Both the position numbers and the translations under genes were made by a program. 64,000 bases of DNA. Origin: Oscillospiraceae bacterium. GTDB lineage: Bacteria; Bacillota; Clostridia; Oscillospirales; Oscillospiraceae. This document shows positions 1 through 8,121 of this stretch, in pieces. The notes beneath the pieces are model-generated. The model was not told the origin of the DNA and ran no database searches. It saw only the letters and a program-made list of their open reading frames with translations. The stretch covers positions 19,562 to 83,561 of the forward strand of contig JAJQCF010000002.1 in NCBI GenBank assembly GCA_021202845.1. Reading direction: 5' to 3'. Within the stretch, counting starts at the first letter, position 1, and every line of letters begins with the position of its first letter.

Positions 1-3
1 AAT

Positions 4-36
4 ATAAGAGGCAGCCGAGTGTGGGCTGCCTCTTAT
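4..36. terminator. Hairpin terminator at the window edge
   Basis: A perfect 13-bp inverted repeat (4-16 with 24-36) encloses a 7-nt loop. The stem begins and ends in A/T, so it could terminate transcription in either direction. It lies 17 bp past the stop of the minus-strand DUF308 gene and so probably ends that transcript, and perhaps also a gene to the left of the window. Confidence 0.75.
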
Positions 37-52
37 TAACATATCTCCGCGT

Positions 53-610
53 TCAGTCTGCCGCAGGCTCGGCCTTTTTCCTGCTTCTGAAAAATATTGT
101 TATAATGTCAAGTACGGCCTCGATGATGAGCGTTACGGCGGTGTAGACCCACAAAAATGCTGTGGACTCCAGCGGGTGCGTGAATATTATGACCGCGCCT
201 AAAATTGACACGGCGGCGCTGATGAGCGCTAAGAACCACTGGCGCTTTTTCAGCCGCAGCAAATCTATCATCCATTGCAGCTTTTCAAAGCCCATTGCCA
301 GCAGCACAACGCCGTACAGCAGCGTCAGCACGGGGAACGTGGCTATGAACCAGCTCGAGCGCAGTATGCAGAAAAGTCCGCCGGCTATTTCTATAAGCCC
401 GAGCGCAAGGCTGTGGTCGCGCACCGCGTCCTCGGCGGAAATGCGGAAGTGGGAGATGACGCTGATAATGCCGTTCACCACCAAGACTATGCCGAATACG
501 ATGATGACGCCCGAGGTGTAGCCTATGGGGTTTATCAGCAGCAAAACGCCGACAACGATTTCACACAGGCAAATTAGCAGGTTGCTGAGGTTGTTTTTGA
601 GTTTTTTCAT
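53..610 (-). CDS. DUF308 (HdeD-like) membrane protein
   Basis: A 185-aa, strongly hydrophobic protein with about six predicted membrane segments (roughly residues 10-28, 31-50, 68-85, 88-107, 124-145 and 150-172) and a basic, charged C-terminal tail. Size and the repeated two-helix pattern fit the DUF308/HdeD family, integral membrane proteins tied to acid or general stress in enterobacteria; the role in Clostridia is not established. It is divergent from a TetR regulator, with a palindromic operator-like site between the two, so TetR control is a reasonable inference. Family placement is fairly sure, function is not. Confidence 0.75.
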   Translation of the reverse strand: MKKLKNNLSNLLICLCEIVVGVLLLINPIGYTSGVIIVFGIVLVVNGIISVISHFRISAEDAVRDHSLALGLIEIAGGLFCILRSSWFIATFPVLTLLYGVVLLAMGFEKLQWMIDLLRLKKRQWFLALISAAVSILGAVIIFTHPLESTAFLWVYTAVTLIIEAVLDIITIFFRSRKKAEPAAD

Positions 611-702
611 TTTGGCTGCCGCCTTCCTTGTTTTCCGCAGCTTATAGCTCGGCGGAAATATTTTTCGCAGAGGGTTGACTTTTGTTTTCTTTGGTGATAC
701 CC

Positions 703-719
703 TTGTATCAGTGAAACAA
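703..719. promoter_or_regulatory. Predicted TetR-family operator
   Basis: A 17-bp near-perfect palindrome, TTGTATCAGTGAAACAA, lies between the divergent DUF308 and TetR genes; only one base pair and the centre break the symmetry. A similar half site (TTTCAGC) recurs at 768-774 as an inverted repeat with GCTGAAA at 792-798, close to the tetR start. Length and place suit a TetR-family autoregulatory operator. The rest of the 611-835 gap shows no gene. Confidence 0.55.
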
Positions 720-835
720 ATGTCTCTGCAAGCATAATAGCATTGTTCCGCAGGAATTGCAATACTGTTTCAGCGAAAATAGACAGTTTTAGCTGAAAAT
801 GTGTCATCACGGCAAATCCAAAGGAGATGAAGCAT

Positions 836-1417
836 ATGTCGAACGAACAATCCGAGCTGGAAAAGCGCCAAATTCACCGCCCGTCGAGCGAGGAGGCAAA
901 GCGCATTTCGCGTGAGTGCCTGCAAATCGCCATGCTCCAGCTTTTGAGCGAAAAGGATTTGAACAAAATTTCTATCACCGAGCTTGTGCAGCGCGCAGGG
1001 GTTTCCCGAGCGACGTTTTACAGGAACTATAACACTAAGGACGAGCTGTTGCTGGATATTTCCAACGACGCGCGGCGGGTCGTGACCTCACTTTTGCAGG
1101 TTCACGGGACGCGCGAGGAAATATACAGCCAGTGCCTGCGCTCATTCAAGCTGATGAAGAAAAACGAAAAAAATGTACGCAATATTTTTAACGCCAGAAT
1201 TACGTTTTCCGCCGCGCTCTCGCTGCACGAGCGCACGGAAAAGCCGGAGTACGCCGACGCCAAGCGGCGTTACCTGAGCCTCGCGTTTGAGGGCGCAATG
1301 CTGTTCATCGTCAAAGAGTGGGTCACGGAGGGTATGCGGCAAAGCCCCGAGGAAATGGCGGAGATATGCACGCAGATACTCTCCGAGAGCGCAGCGCAGA
1401 CGCTTTTCGGCGGCTGA
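836..1417 (+). CDS. TetR/AcrR family transcriptional regulator
   Basis: A 193-aa protein with an N-terminal TetR-type helix-turn-helix at about residues 45-65 (ISITELVQRAGVSRATFYRNY), followed by a helical C-terminal domain that would bind a ligand and dimerise. The start at 836 is chosen over an in-frame ATG at 827 because AAGGAG at 821-826 sits 9 nt before 836 and overlaps the earlier codon. It probably represses itself and the divergent DUF308 gene through the palindrome at 703-719. The ligand cannot be read from the sequence. Confidence 0.85.
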   Translation: MSNEQSELEKRQIHRPSSEEAKRISRECLQIAMLQLLSEKDLNKISITELVQRAGVSRATFYRNYNTKDELLLDISNDARRVVTSLLQVHGTREEIYSQCLRSFKLMKKNEKNVRNIFNARITFSAALSLHERTEKPEYADAKRRYLSLAFEGAMLFIVKEWVTEGMRQSPEEMAEICTQILSESAAQTLFGG

Positions 1418-1427
1418 TGAAGAAAAC

Positions 1428-1456
1428 GCCCCGCCCTGCGAAGGTGCAGAGCGGGG
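1428..1456 (-). terminator. Terminator between convergent genes
   Basis: A GC-rich interrupted stem (CCCCGC with GCGGGG, and CTGC with GCAG) lies between the convergent TetR and DUF2798 genes. On the minus strand it is followed by GTTTTCTTC, so it best serves the DUF2798 gene. Confidence 0.55.
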
Positions 1457-1478
1457 GAGGGACTTTCCCTGCGGCGGA

Positions 1479-2012
1479 TTAAGCGTTATGCAGCTGCTGC
1501 TTTTCCTTGCCGCGCTCGCGGAAGATGAGCGAGAACAGCTTGTGCGTCAGCGGCGCGGCGGCGAACATATTCCAGCACAGCGCCATGGGGAAGTTCTTCA
1601 GCACCGTGCCGACCCAAATGGCGGGCAGCTCGTAAATCGGACTGCCGGCCAGTATGAGGTTGAACAGTATGGACGCCGCCAAGCTCATGGCGGGGCACAT
1701 GACCGCAACCGTGCCCGCCTGCCGCATTATCTGGCAGAAGTACGGGTTATCCTTCCGCGGGTCGCAGTGCTTGGCCATGAACCTTGCGCCGCACTTGTTG
1801 CCAAAGAGGTTGGAAAAGGCAAAGACGATGACGCCCATGTAAAGCCCCTCTAAAATCGCGGCGGGGAACACCGCATTCGTCATGTTGCTTAGCCCGCCGG
1901 CCATAGTGTTGTAGCCGCACTTGATGGCGACGTTGTAGATTTCCATGCCGAAGGCCATTGCGTAGGACATTATAATGCCGAATATAACACCTTGAAATTT
2001 TGTTTTAGGCAT
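1479..2012 (-). CDS. DUF2798-type membrane protein
   Basis: A 177-aa integral membrane protein with about four hydrophobic helices arranged as two similar halves. The opening PKTKFQGVIFGIIMSYAMAF and the later PMALCWNMFAAAPL segment resemble the duplicated DUF2798 unit. No catalytic motif is visible and the function is unknown. An AGAGGTG ribosome site precedes the ATG. The gene stands alone, bounded by a terminator-like hairpin upstream (2041-2095) and one downstream. Confidence 0.65.
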   Translation of the reverse strand: MPKTKFQGVIFGIIMSYAMAFGMEIYNVAIKCGYNTMAGGLSNMTNAVFPAAILEGLYMGVIVFAFSNLFGNKCGARFMAKHCDPRKDNPYFCQIMRQAGTVAVMCPAMSLAASILFNLILAGSPIYELPAIWVGTVLKNFPMALCWNMFAAAPLTHKLFSLIFRERGKEKQQLHNA

Positions 2013-2040
2013 AAAGCACCTCTGAAAAGAATTTCGTGAA

Positions 2041-2095
2041 AAAAAGCAAAGCGTATATTATCCCAAATAAAGGGGATAAATGCGCTTTGCTTTTT
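2041..2095. terminator. Long bidirectional hairpin
   Basis: AAAAAGCAAAGCG (2041-2053) pairs with CGCTTTGCTTTTT (2083-2095), and an inner TTATCCC/GGGATAA stem extends it. It lies just downstream of the minus-strand beta-propeller gene and ends in T-runs on both strands, so it is very probably that gene's terminator. Confidence 0.75.
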
Positions 2096-2185
2096 TCGGC
2101 GGTATGTGCCGCCCGCTACACGATATTGCTAATTTATCACATCTTAACGCGAAAGTCAAGCCGAAAATTGCGCGTTTCGCGGCGG

Positions 2186-3955
2186 CTATTTCAGCTCGAT
2201 GCCCCAAATTTTGCACTGGCGTATGCCGATGACGATGTGGTTTTCGTAGACGGCGGGGCTGGCCTCCGCGCCGCCCTGTATGTTGCAGGTGCTCAGCACC
2301 TCGCCCGTGTGACCGTCCAGCATGAACATCGTATTGCCGTATGAGCAGTAAATGACAACTCCCGTGCCGTCAGAGTTGTAGACGCAGACGGGGCTTGACC
2401 AAGTGTAAACGGAGTTTTCATGCTCCCAGACGACCTCGCCGGTGGACTTTTCAAGGCAGACCAGCACGCCGCTCTCCGCCGTAGGTGTGCGGGCGACAGT
2501 AACGTAGATGTAGTCGTCCAAGTCATTGCAGCCGACGGCCGCGGTGGACTGTACGCCGCCGGATATGCCTTCAACGGAGTGGCAGGTGTATTCCGTCTGC
2601 CAGACTATTTCGCCGTTTTCCGCGTCAATCTTGAAGATAGGCACCTCGGCGGTTGTCCAGCTCCGCCAGCCTAAATGGAAGGAGGTGCTGACATATATAT
2701 ATGGGTGCCCGTCCTCAATGGACAGCACGGGGCTGCCGTTGGAGTCGTCCAAAATGTCCTGCACCCAGACGGCCTTTAGCGTGTTCAGGTTCAGGCAGAT
2801 GAGGTTGCCGCCGTTGTCGCACATGATAATATGCCCGCGGAATATGACCGCCGAGTCCTCCATGCCGACCCAGTAGGAGCTGTAGTTCGTGCGTGTGCCG
2901 TTATAGCGCCACTTGACGACGTTGTCGGGGTCAATGGAGAGAGTACCGGCGCCCTCGTCGTATTCGGTGTTGAGGTGGATTATATAGAGTATGCCGTTTT
3001 CACCCGGGTAGATGAGCTGGTCGGTCTCCGCGTCCACGAGCGCGGAGGAGTCAAAGTAGCTCAGCGAGCCGCGCAGGGAGAAGCTGTCGTTGTTGCCGAA
3101 GGTGTACATGACGCTGCCGTCTATGAGGCTGATGACAAAAACTCTGGAGGTGCCGAGAGCGCTGTCGTAGCCCGAGCCGAGGTAGAGAATCGGGTAGCCG
3201 CGCGGGTCGAGCGCGCCGGAGCCCTTGAAGGTATAGCCGATGTTCAGGCTGTCGCGCGTCTTTTCGCCGGTCTCTAAATCAAGGAAATAGATATACCCGT
3301 CCATGCAGGCGTATATGACCTCCACCAAGTCGTCGTCTTCCTTGGCCCAGTCGTACATATTCATGTTGGCCTTCGTCTCCGCCGGCCACTTCACAATGAG
3401 GGGCTGACCCGTCCAGCCGCTGCCCGTCCACGTCTCGCCGCTGTAGCTCAGCGAGGAGGTGGGGACGTACCAAGATGAGCCGAACTCGTACTCCGTCATC
3501 TCCGCATAGCCATAGCTGGCGCTGTCGCGGAAGTTGTTGCCGCGGAAGGTGATGATGCCCTCCACGTCGGTGTAGTCTTCGGGAAGAGAAAAGTCAATTT
3601 CCGCATACGGCTCGTATGTCTCGTCCTCGCCCAGCGTGACGCCGTTGACCTGCACGGCAACGTCCTTGATGTAGTTTTCGGGGTTTGTCTCCTCCGTGCA
3701 GTAGGGCTCGAAGTCCATAAGCGGCTCCGGCGTAGGCTCGGGGGTCGGCTCCGGCGTAGGCTCTGCCGTGGGCTGGGGAGCAGGCGTTGCTTCCACATAT
3801 AAGTCCTCCGCGGGCGCTGTGTCCTCCGCGGGGACGACGGTTTTCAGTTTGTACAGAACAAATATCAGCACGGCAACGAGTATTGCAAGAATAACGGCCT
3901 GCACCGCGGTGGCAGCGCCGCTCCTCTTTGCCCTTGCTCCGTTATTTTTAGCCAA
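2186..3955 (-). CDS. Membrane-anchored PQQ-like beta-propeller protein
   Basis: A 589-aa protein. A short basic N-terminus leads into one membrane helix (about residues 14-35), then a Pro/Glu/Thr stalk with repeated PTPEP units (about 45-75), then about 500 residues of BamB/PQQ-like blades recognisable from recurrent pieces such as YFLDLETGEKT, IYVSTSFHLG, VCLEKSTGEVVWEHE and FMLDGHTGEVLST. It would stand outside the membrane on a flexible stem; partner or ligand unknown. The TTG start at 3955 is chosen because GAGGTGAGG precedes it; the frame opens 45 nt earlier without a good ribosome site. No PQQ-binding enzyme residues were identified, so a scaffold or sensor is as likely as an enzyme. 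Confidence 0.8.
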   Translation of the reverse strand: MAKNNGARAKRSGAATAVQAVILAILVAVLIFVLYKLKTVVPAEDTAPAEDLYVEATPAPQPTAEPTPEPTPEPTPEPLMDFEPYCTEETNPENYIKDVAVQVNGVTLGEDETYEPYAEIDFSLPEDYTDVEGIITFRGNNFRDSASYGYAEMTEYEFGSSWYVPTSSLSYSGETWTGSGWTGQPLIVKWPAETKANMNMYDWAKEDDDLVEVIYACMDGYIYFLDLETGEKTRDSLNIGYTFKGSGALDPRGYPILYLGSGYDSALGTSRVFVISLIDGSVMYTFGNNDSFSLRGSLSYFDSSALVDAETDQLIYPGENGILYIIHLNTEYDEGAGTLSIDPDNVVKWRYNGTRTNYSSYWVGMEDSAVIFRGHIIMCDNGGNLICLNLNTLKAVWVQDILDDSNGSPVLSIEDGHPYIYVSTSFHLGWRSWTTAEVPIFKIDAENGEIVWQTEYTCHSVEGISGGVQSTAAVGCNDLDDYIYVTVARTPTAESGVLVCLEKSTGEVVWEHENSVYTWSSPVCVYNSDGTGVVIYCSYGNTMFMLDGHTGEVLSTCNIQGGAEASPAVYENHIVIGIRQCKIWGIELK

Positions 3956-4038
3956 AGCGTCCTCACCTCTTTGACAGGGAAGCTCCGTTTCCCGCCGCAA
4001 TTACCGCTCCGCTTCCCTTTTGTTTCACAATCCGACTG

Positions 4039-4067
4039 ATTATATCAAATTGCGCCGGAAAATGCAA
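4039..4067 (-). promoter_or_regulatory. Promoter of the beta-propeller gene
   Basis: On the minus strand, TTGCAT (-35) and TATAAT (-10) are separated by exactly 17 bp. The site lies about 85-110 bp upstream of the chosen TTG start, so the gene has its own promoter although it follows the rhomboid-like gene. Confidence 0.75.
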
Positions 4068-4139
4068 TGTTTCCGACGCTGATTTGACAAGAAATTTTCG
4101 TGAAGTTGAAGCGCTTATTTTGCGCGCCGCGCATTACCG

Positions 4140-4985
4140 TTACTCCTTGACGTGTATGTGGTTGTTTATATGCTCCATGCAGTAGCAGTGGTAGCCGCTG
4201 CAGCGTGAGCAGTAGCGGAACTCCAAGTCGGGGTAGTCCGTGTCCGTCTTGCCGCAGACCTCGCACTTGCGGTTGTAGCTGCGGGAGGCTCGGTCGTGCT
4301 CGATTTTATGCACTTCGGACTTGAAGCGGGCGGAGTTTTTGCGCTGCTTGGTGCGTTCCGCGCCGAAGAGGTCGAACAGCCAGCTGCCGCAGAACAGGAA
4401 GTAGTTCACGAGCGCCACCAGCGGCAGCAGGTTCATGGGCAGCGAGCCTGTGAACACCTCCAGCGCGAACAGCGCCGCGTCCAGATAGGCCAGCCACTTG
4501 ATTTTTATGGGGATGAAGAAGAACAGCAGCACCCTCGTGTCGGGGTAGAGCGTGGCAAAGGCAAAAAACATGCTAAGATTGATGTACTGCGAGGTTATGC
4601 TGTAGCTTATGCCGGTGAGGAAAAAGACAATGAAGCCGAAAACAACGGTGAACAGCATACCCGAAAGATAATAAATAGTGAACTGCCCGCTGCCCCACTC
4701 CTTTTCCAGCGAGGAGCCGATGAAGTAGTAGAAGTACAGCCATATGAGCAGCCAAATGCCGCTGCTCGTGGGTACCAGCACAAACGTCACCAGCCGCCAC
4801 ACCTGACCGTGCAGAATATAATACGGCGAAAACGTCAGATAGCTCAAAAACAGCCCGCTGGTGTCCATCATGGAAAAAATCCACACAAGAGCGCTGCCTA
4901 TGACGATGTACAGCATTAAATTCGGCACGCCGAAGCGCGGGTGCCTATAGCAAAAACTATCGACTTTGTTTATAAAACTCCGCAT
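4140..4985 (-). CDS. Rhomboid-like membrane protein, probably inactive, with C-terminal Cys cluster
   Basis: A 281-aa protein with a six-helix rhomboid-like core (residues about 20-210). It keeps the WRLVTFVLVP segment and the GSSLEKEWGSGQFTIYYLSG block typical of rhomboid-fold proteins. Where an active protease carries GxSG in the fourth helix, this one reads SQYINLSMFFAFATLYPD, so the serine nucleophile motif appears absent. A soluble tail (about 240-281) holds two CxxC pairs (CEVC, CSRC) plus further Cys and His, suggesting a zinc ribbon. This fits rhomboid pseudoproteases, which bind rather than cut membrane clients. The client is unknown; absence of activity is inferred from the missing motif. 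Confidence 0.75.
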   Translation of the reverse strand: MRSFINKVDSFCYRHPRFGVPNLMLYIVIGSALVWIFSMMDTSGLFLSYLTFSPYYILHGQVWRLVTFVLVPTSSGIWLLIWLYFYYFIGSSLEKEWGSGQFTIYYLSGMLFTVVFGFIVFFLTGISYSITSQYINLSMFFAFATLYPDTRVLLFFFIPIKIKWLAYLDAALFALEVFTGSLPMNLLPLVALVNYFLFCGSWLFDLFGAERTKQRKNSARFKSEVHKIEHDRASRSYNRKCEVCGKTDTDYPDLEFRYCSRCSGYHCYCMEHINNHIHVKE

Positions 4986-5078
4986 TTTCTATCACCCTTC
5001 ACAGCGAACTTATGCAATGATACCCCGTTTTGCGCGCAAAATCCAGATATAAATTGTAAACATAACAGAGATAAATAA

Positions 5079-5116
5079 AAAATCAGCCTCTCTCGTGCTT
5101 GAGAAAGGCTGATTTT
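5079..5116 (-). terminator. Terminator of rplS
   Basis: AAAATCAGCC (5079-5088) and GGCTGATTTT (5107-5116) form a strong stem just past the rplS stop. On the minus strand the hairpin runs straight into a T-rich tract, a classical intrinsic terminator. Confidence 0.85.
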
Positions 5117-5126
5117 GCGAGACTTT

Positions 5127-5471
5127 TTACAGGCGCTCCTTGACCTTGGCGGCCTTGCCCACGCGGTCGCGCAGGTAGTAGAGCTTTGCTCTGCGAACCT
5201 TGCCGCGGCGGATTGTCTCAATGGAGACTATGGACGGGGAGTGCAGGGGAAATACCTTTTCGCAGCCGACGTTGTAGGAAATGCGGCGAACGGTGATTGT
5301 CTCGTTGATTCCGCCGTGCTTCTTGGCGATAACAATGCCCTCAAAGGCTTGGTTGCGCTCGCGGTTGCCCTCTTTTACGCGGACAGTAACGCGGACAGTG
5401 TCGCCAACGTTGGCGGTGGGGACTTCCTCCTTCATGTACTGGGAGTTCAGTATGCTGATTAAATCTGCCAT
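5127..5471 (-). CDS. rplS: 50S ribosomal protein L19
   Basis: A 114-aa protein of normal L19 length with the family landmarks [50 protein letters not shown] and [26 protein letters not shown]19 sits at the 30S-50S interface. Unlike the common rpsP-rimM-trmD-rplS arrangement, the gene is alone here, with its own promoter, a structured leader that may carry autogenous control, and its own terminator. Confidence 0.97.
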   Translation of the reverse strand: MADLISILNSQYMKEEVPTANVGDTVRVTVRVKEGNRERNQAFEGIVIAKKHGGINETITVRRISYNVGCEKVFPLHSPSIVSIETIRRGKVRRAKLYYLRDRVGKAAKVKERL

Positions 5472-5493
5472 GCTAAAAATTCCTTCCTTTTAT

Positions 5494-5543
5494 AGACGTT
5501 CGTAGCAGCGGCAGAGCCTTCTCTGCTTGCCAGAGGACCGTCT
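5494..5543 (-). ncRNA. Candidate ribosomal-protein leader of rplS
   Basis: Between promoter and rplS the transcript can form a closing stem (AGACG/CGTCT at the two ends) around alternative inner stems: GCAGAG with CTCTGC (5511-5516/5521-5526) and CTCTG with CAGAG (5521-5535). Firmicutes rplS genes are known to carry L19 leader RNAs; whether this one matches that family needs a covariance-model search. Pairings were read by eye. Confidence 0.5.
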
Positions 5544-5573
5544 TATCATAAGCGCCCAACAACAGGCCGAAAT

Positions 5574-5602
5574 ATAATACCACAGTTTTTGCCCTTTTGC
5601 AA
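5574..5602 (-). promoter_or_regulatory. Promoter of rplS
   Basis: Minus-strand TTGCAA and TATTAT are separated by 17 bp, about 100 bp upstream of the rplS start. The spacing leaves a leader of roughly 95 nt that contains the inverted repeats at 5494-5543. Confidence 0.8.
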
Positions 5603-5609
5603 GTGTTTT

Positions 5610-6269
5610 TTAGCGAAAAACCGTCATATCCGCGTCGTAAGTCTCCTCGCGGCGGAATTTGGCGAAGTCGGGGGCCAGGTCCGGCGCTAACTGGCGCAGC
5701 GCGGCGGTGAGGTTGTCGGGGTTCAGCGTCGGTTCCTGCGCCGAGATAACGGCGGAGAGCGTGACGGTGTTTTCACCCGCCGCAAAAGAAATCTCGCGTA
5801 TGGCGGGGCGTATGTCGCTCTCGCCCTCGCCGCGTTTGGTGCGCTTGGTTATCACAATGGCTTCGCGGCCGAAAAACTCCGTCAGGCCGTCGCACATGGG
5901 CTCTGTCGGGCGGCTGTCGTACTCGAAAACACCGGAGATGCGCAGGAATTTCAGCTCCTTCACCTTGCGTTCGGACGCATAGCAGTCCAGTGGCGCCAAG
6001 CCCTCCGGCAGCGCGCGAGAGAGACGCGAAACAATTTCCTCCGGCGGCACGTCCTCCGTCAGCGTGAAGTCCATCAGCTCGCACACGCTGGCGCAGCCCA
6101 CGCCCAGCGGCAGCAGCACGGACATCTGCGGGTGGGGGTTGAAGCCCTCGCTGTACTTGAAGCGCAGCTCCGCGCGGGCGAACGAACGCTGCATGGTGCG
6201 CATGAGGTCGAGATGTGATATATATATGGCCTTTCCCGTCTTGGAAAAGCGCAGACGCAGCTTATTCAT
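5610..6269 (-). CDS. TIGR03936/DUF2344 radical-SAM-associated protein
   Basis: A 219-aa protein that opens with KLRLRFSKTGKAIYISHLDLMRTMQRSFARA and continues with FKYSEGFNPHPQMSVLLPLGVGCASVCELMDF, split here only by a short gap; both blocks mark the DUF2344 family. The family is found beside or fused to TIGR03960 radical-SAM proteins, and its biochemical role is not known. It overlaps the upstream radical-SAM gene by 8 nt and has a GGGAGGAAAA ribosome site inside that gene, so the two are translationally coupled and probably act together. Confidence 0.88.
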   Translation of the reverse strand: MNKLRLRFSKTGKAIYISHLDLMRTMQRSFARAELRFKYSEGFNPHPQMSVLLPLGVGCASVCELMDFTLTEDVPPEEIVSRLSRALPEGLAPLDCYASERKVKELKFLRISGVFEYDSRPTEPMCDGLTEFFGREAIVITKRTKRGEGESDIRPAIREISFAAGENTVTLSAVISAQEPTLNPDNLTAALRQLAPDLAPDFAKFRREETYDADMTVFR

Positions 6270-8094
6270 TGCATTTTCCTCCCGCCAGCGCCGCCGCCCC
6301 GCAGCCGGAGCAGCGCGCGTTGCAGTCGGGGGAGAGCACTCCCTGCCTGCTTGCCTCCCGCTCCCGCGCCAAGTGGCGCTTTGTCGGGCCCATGTTCACC
6401 ATGTCCCACGGGAAGACCTCGTCCTGCCCGCGCTCGCGCGCGGCGTAAAACTCTGCGCTGAGGCCGAATTGCTCCAGCGCCTTTATCCAGCGCTCGTAGC
6501 TGAAAAACTCGCTCCACGCCTCCAGCCGTCCGCCGTCGCGCCAGACCTGCTCGATAACGTCGCCCAGCCTGCGGTCGCCGCGGGAGAGTACGGCCTCGAT
6601 GACGCTTGTTTCCGCGTCGTGCCAGTTGTAGACGACGTTGCGCGCGGTCATGCGGCTGCGCAGCAGGCTGACGCGGCGAAGATATTCCTCAATGCTCACC
6701 TGCGCCTCCCACTGGAACGGCGTGTGCGGCTTGGGCACGAAGCAGGAAGTGGAAACGGTTATCCTCACGCCGCGCGATTTGTTGGGCGAGCACTCGCGCC
6801 AAGCGTGCAGCACCTTGTCCGCCAGCTCCGCAATGCCGACTATGTCCTCGTCTGTCTCCGTGGGCAGACCGAGCATGAAGTAGAGCTTGAGGTTGTTCCA
6901 GCCTCCGGCGAACGCCGTGCGGCAGGTGGTGATTAAGTCCTCCTCGCGGACATTTTTGTTGATAACGTCGCGCAGGCGCTGCGTCCCAGCCTCGGGCGCG
7001 AACGTCAGGCCGGACTTGCGCACCTTCTGCACGCGGCTCATCAGCTCCATAGAGAAGTTGTCCGCACGCAGCGACGGCAGCGAGAGGCTCATGGAGCGCG
7101 GCTCGCAGTAGTCCAAAAGCCCGTCGCAGAGCCCCATAAGCTCGGGGTAGTCGCTGGTGGAGAGCGAGGAGAGCGTTATTTCCTGATAGCCGGAATTGCT
7201 CAGGCACTGCTTGCCCTGCTCGATGAGCTTGGCCGCGCTGCGGTAGCGTATCGGGCGGTAGACCTGTCCCGCTTGGCAGAAGCGGCAGCCGCGGACGCAG
7301 CCGCGGAACAGCTCAAGGTTGACCCTGTCGTGGACAATTTCCGTGCTGGGGACGATAGTGGAGGTGGGGAAAAAGCTGTTTTCAAAGTCGCGCACAATGC
7401 GCTTTGTCACCCGCTCCGGCGCGCCGGAGGCATGGCGCATAGCGCGCAGAGTGCCGTCGGCGTTGTACTCGGGGGTGTAGAGGCTCGGCACATAGACGCC
7501 GTCAATTCCCGCGAGGCGGAGCAAAACGCGCTGCCTGTCCCACCCCGCGGCCTTGGCCTCGCGCACAAGCTCCAAGACCTCGTTGTTGACCTCCTCGCCC
7601 TCGCCGATGACGAAAAAGTCCATGAACTCCGCCATAGGCTCGGGGTTGCAGCAGCTCGTCCCGCCCGCGTAAACAAGCGGGTCGCTGGCGCGCCTGTCGC
7701 GGCTGCGCAGAGGTATTCCCGCAAGAGAGAGCATATTCAGAACTGTCGTGTAGGCCATCTCGTAGCCTATGGAGAAGGCGACGAGGTCGAATTTTGCAAT
7801 AGGGTCGCCGCTCTCCAGCGCGTAGAGCGGTATGCCTGCGGCGCGCAGCTCTGCCTCAAAGTCCGACCACGGCGCGAAAACGCGCTCGCAGTAGCTCCAC
7901 TCGGGCGCGTTCATCGTTCCGTAGAGTATTCTCATGCCGAGGTTGGACATTCCTATCTCGTAGGTGTCGGGGAAGCAGAAAGCCGTCCGCACCTCTATGC
8001 GGGACATATCCTTTTTTATCTCGCCCCACTCGCCGCCGGTGTAGCGCGCGGGCTTCTGCACGCGGGGCAGAATGCGTTCAAGTCGTTTATCCAT
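6262..8094 (-). CDS. TIGR03960 family B12-binding-like radical SAM protein
   Basis: A 610-aa protein. The N-terminal part (about 1-200) has a B12-binding-like Rossmann fold (GMSNLGMRILYG, VAFSIGYEMAYTTVLNML, YAGGTSCCNPEPM). The core carries the radical-SAM cluster motif CVRGCRFC (CxxxCxxC) followed by LSSLSTSDYPEL and FAPEAGTQRLRDVINKN. The C-terminal end has Cys-rich CNARCSGCG, perhaps another Fe-S site. The substrate of this family is unknown; RNA or ribosome modification has been considered because relatives often lie near rng-rplU-rpmA-obg, but those genes are not adjacent here. Length matches the family. Confidence 0.9.
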   Translation of the reverse strand: MDKRLERILPRVQKPARYTGGEWGEIKKDMSRIEVRTAFCFPDTYEIGMSNLGMRILYGTMNAPEWSYCERVFAPWSDFEAELRAAGIPLYALESGDPIAKFDLVAFSIGYEMAYTTVLNMLSLAGIPLRSRDRRASDPLVYAGGTSCCNPEPMAEFMDFFVIGEGEEVNNEVLELVREAKAAGWDRQRVLLRLAGIDGVYVPSLYTPEYNADGTLRAMRHASGAPERVTKRIVRDFENSFFPTSTIVPSTEIVHDRVNLELFRGCVRGCRFCQAGQVYRPIRYRSAAKLIEQGKQCLSNSGYQEITLSSLSTSDYPELMGLCDGLLDYCEPRSMSLSLPSLRADNFSMELMSRVQKVRKSGLTFAPEAGTQRLRDVINKNVREEDLITTCRTAFAGGWNNLKLYFMLGLPTETDEDIVGIAELADKVLHAWRECSPNKSRGVRITVSTSCFVPKPHTPFQWEAQVSIEEYLRRVSLLRSRMTARNVVYNWHDAETSVIEAVLSRGDRRLGDVIEQVWRDGGRLEAWSEFFSYERWIKALEQFGLSAEFYAARERGQDEVFPWDMVNMGPTKRHLAREREASRQGVLSPDCNARCSGCGAAALAGGKCNE

Positions 8095-8121
8095 ATGTAT
8101 ATAAAATCTCTGCCTGTTATT

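Noticed and set aside
607..810. Small minus-strand frame between DUF308 and TetR
   Set aside because: It fills the divergent promoter and operator region, has no ribosome site and does not resemble any family.
3718..3792. Tandem DNA repeat
   Set aside because: The repetition encodes the PTPEP protein stalk of the beta-propeller gene; codons vary, so it is a protein-level feature and not a CRISPR or satellite.
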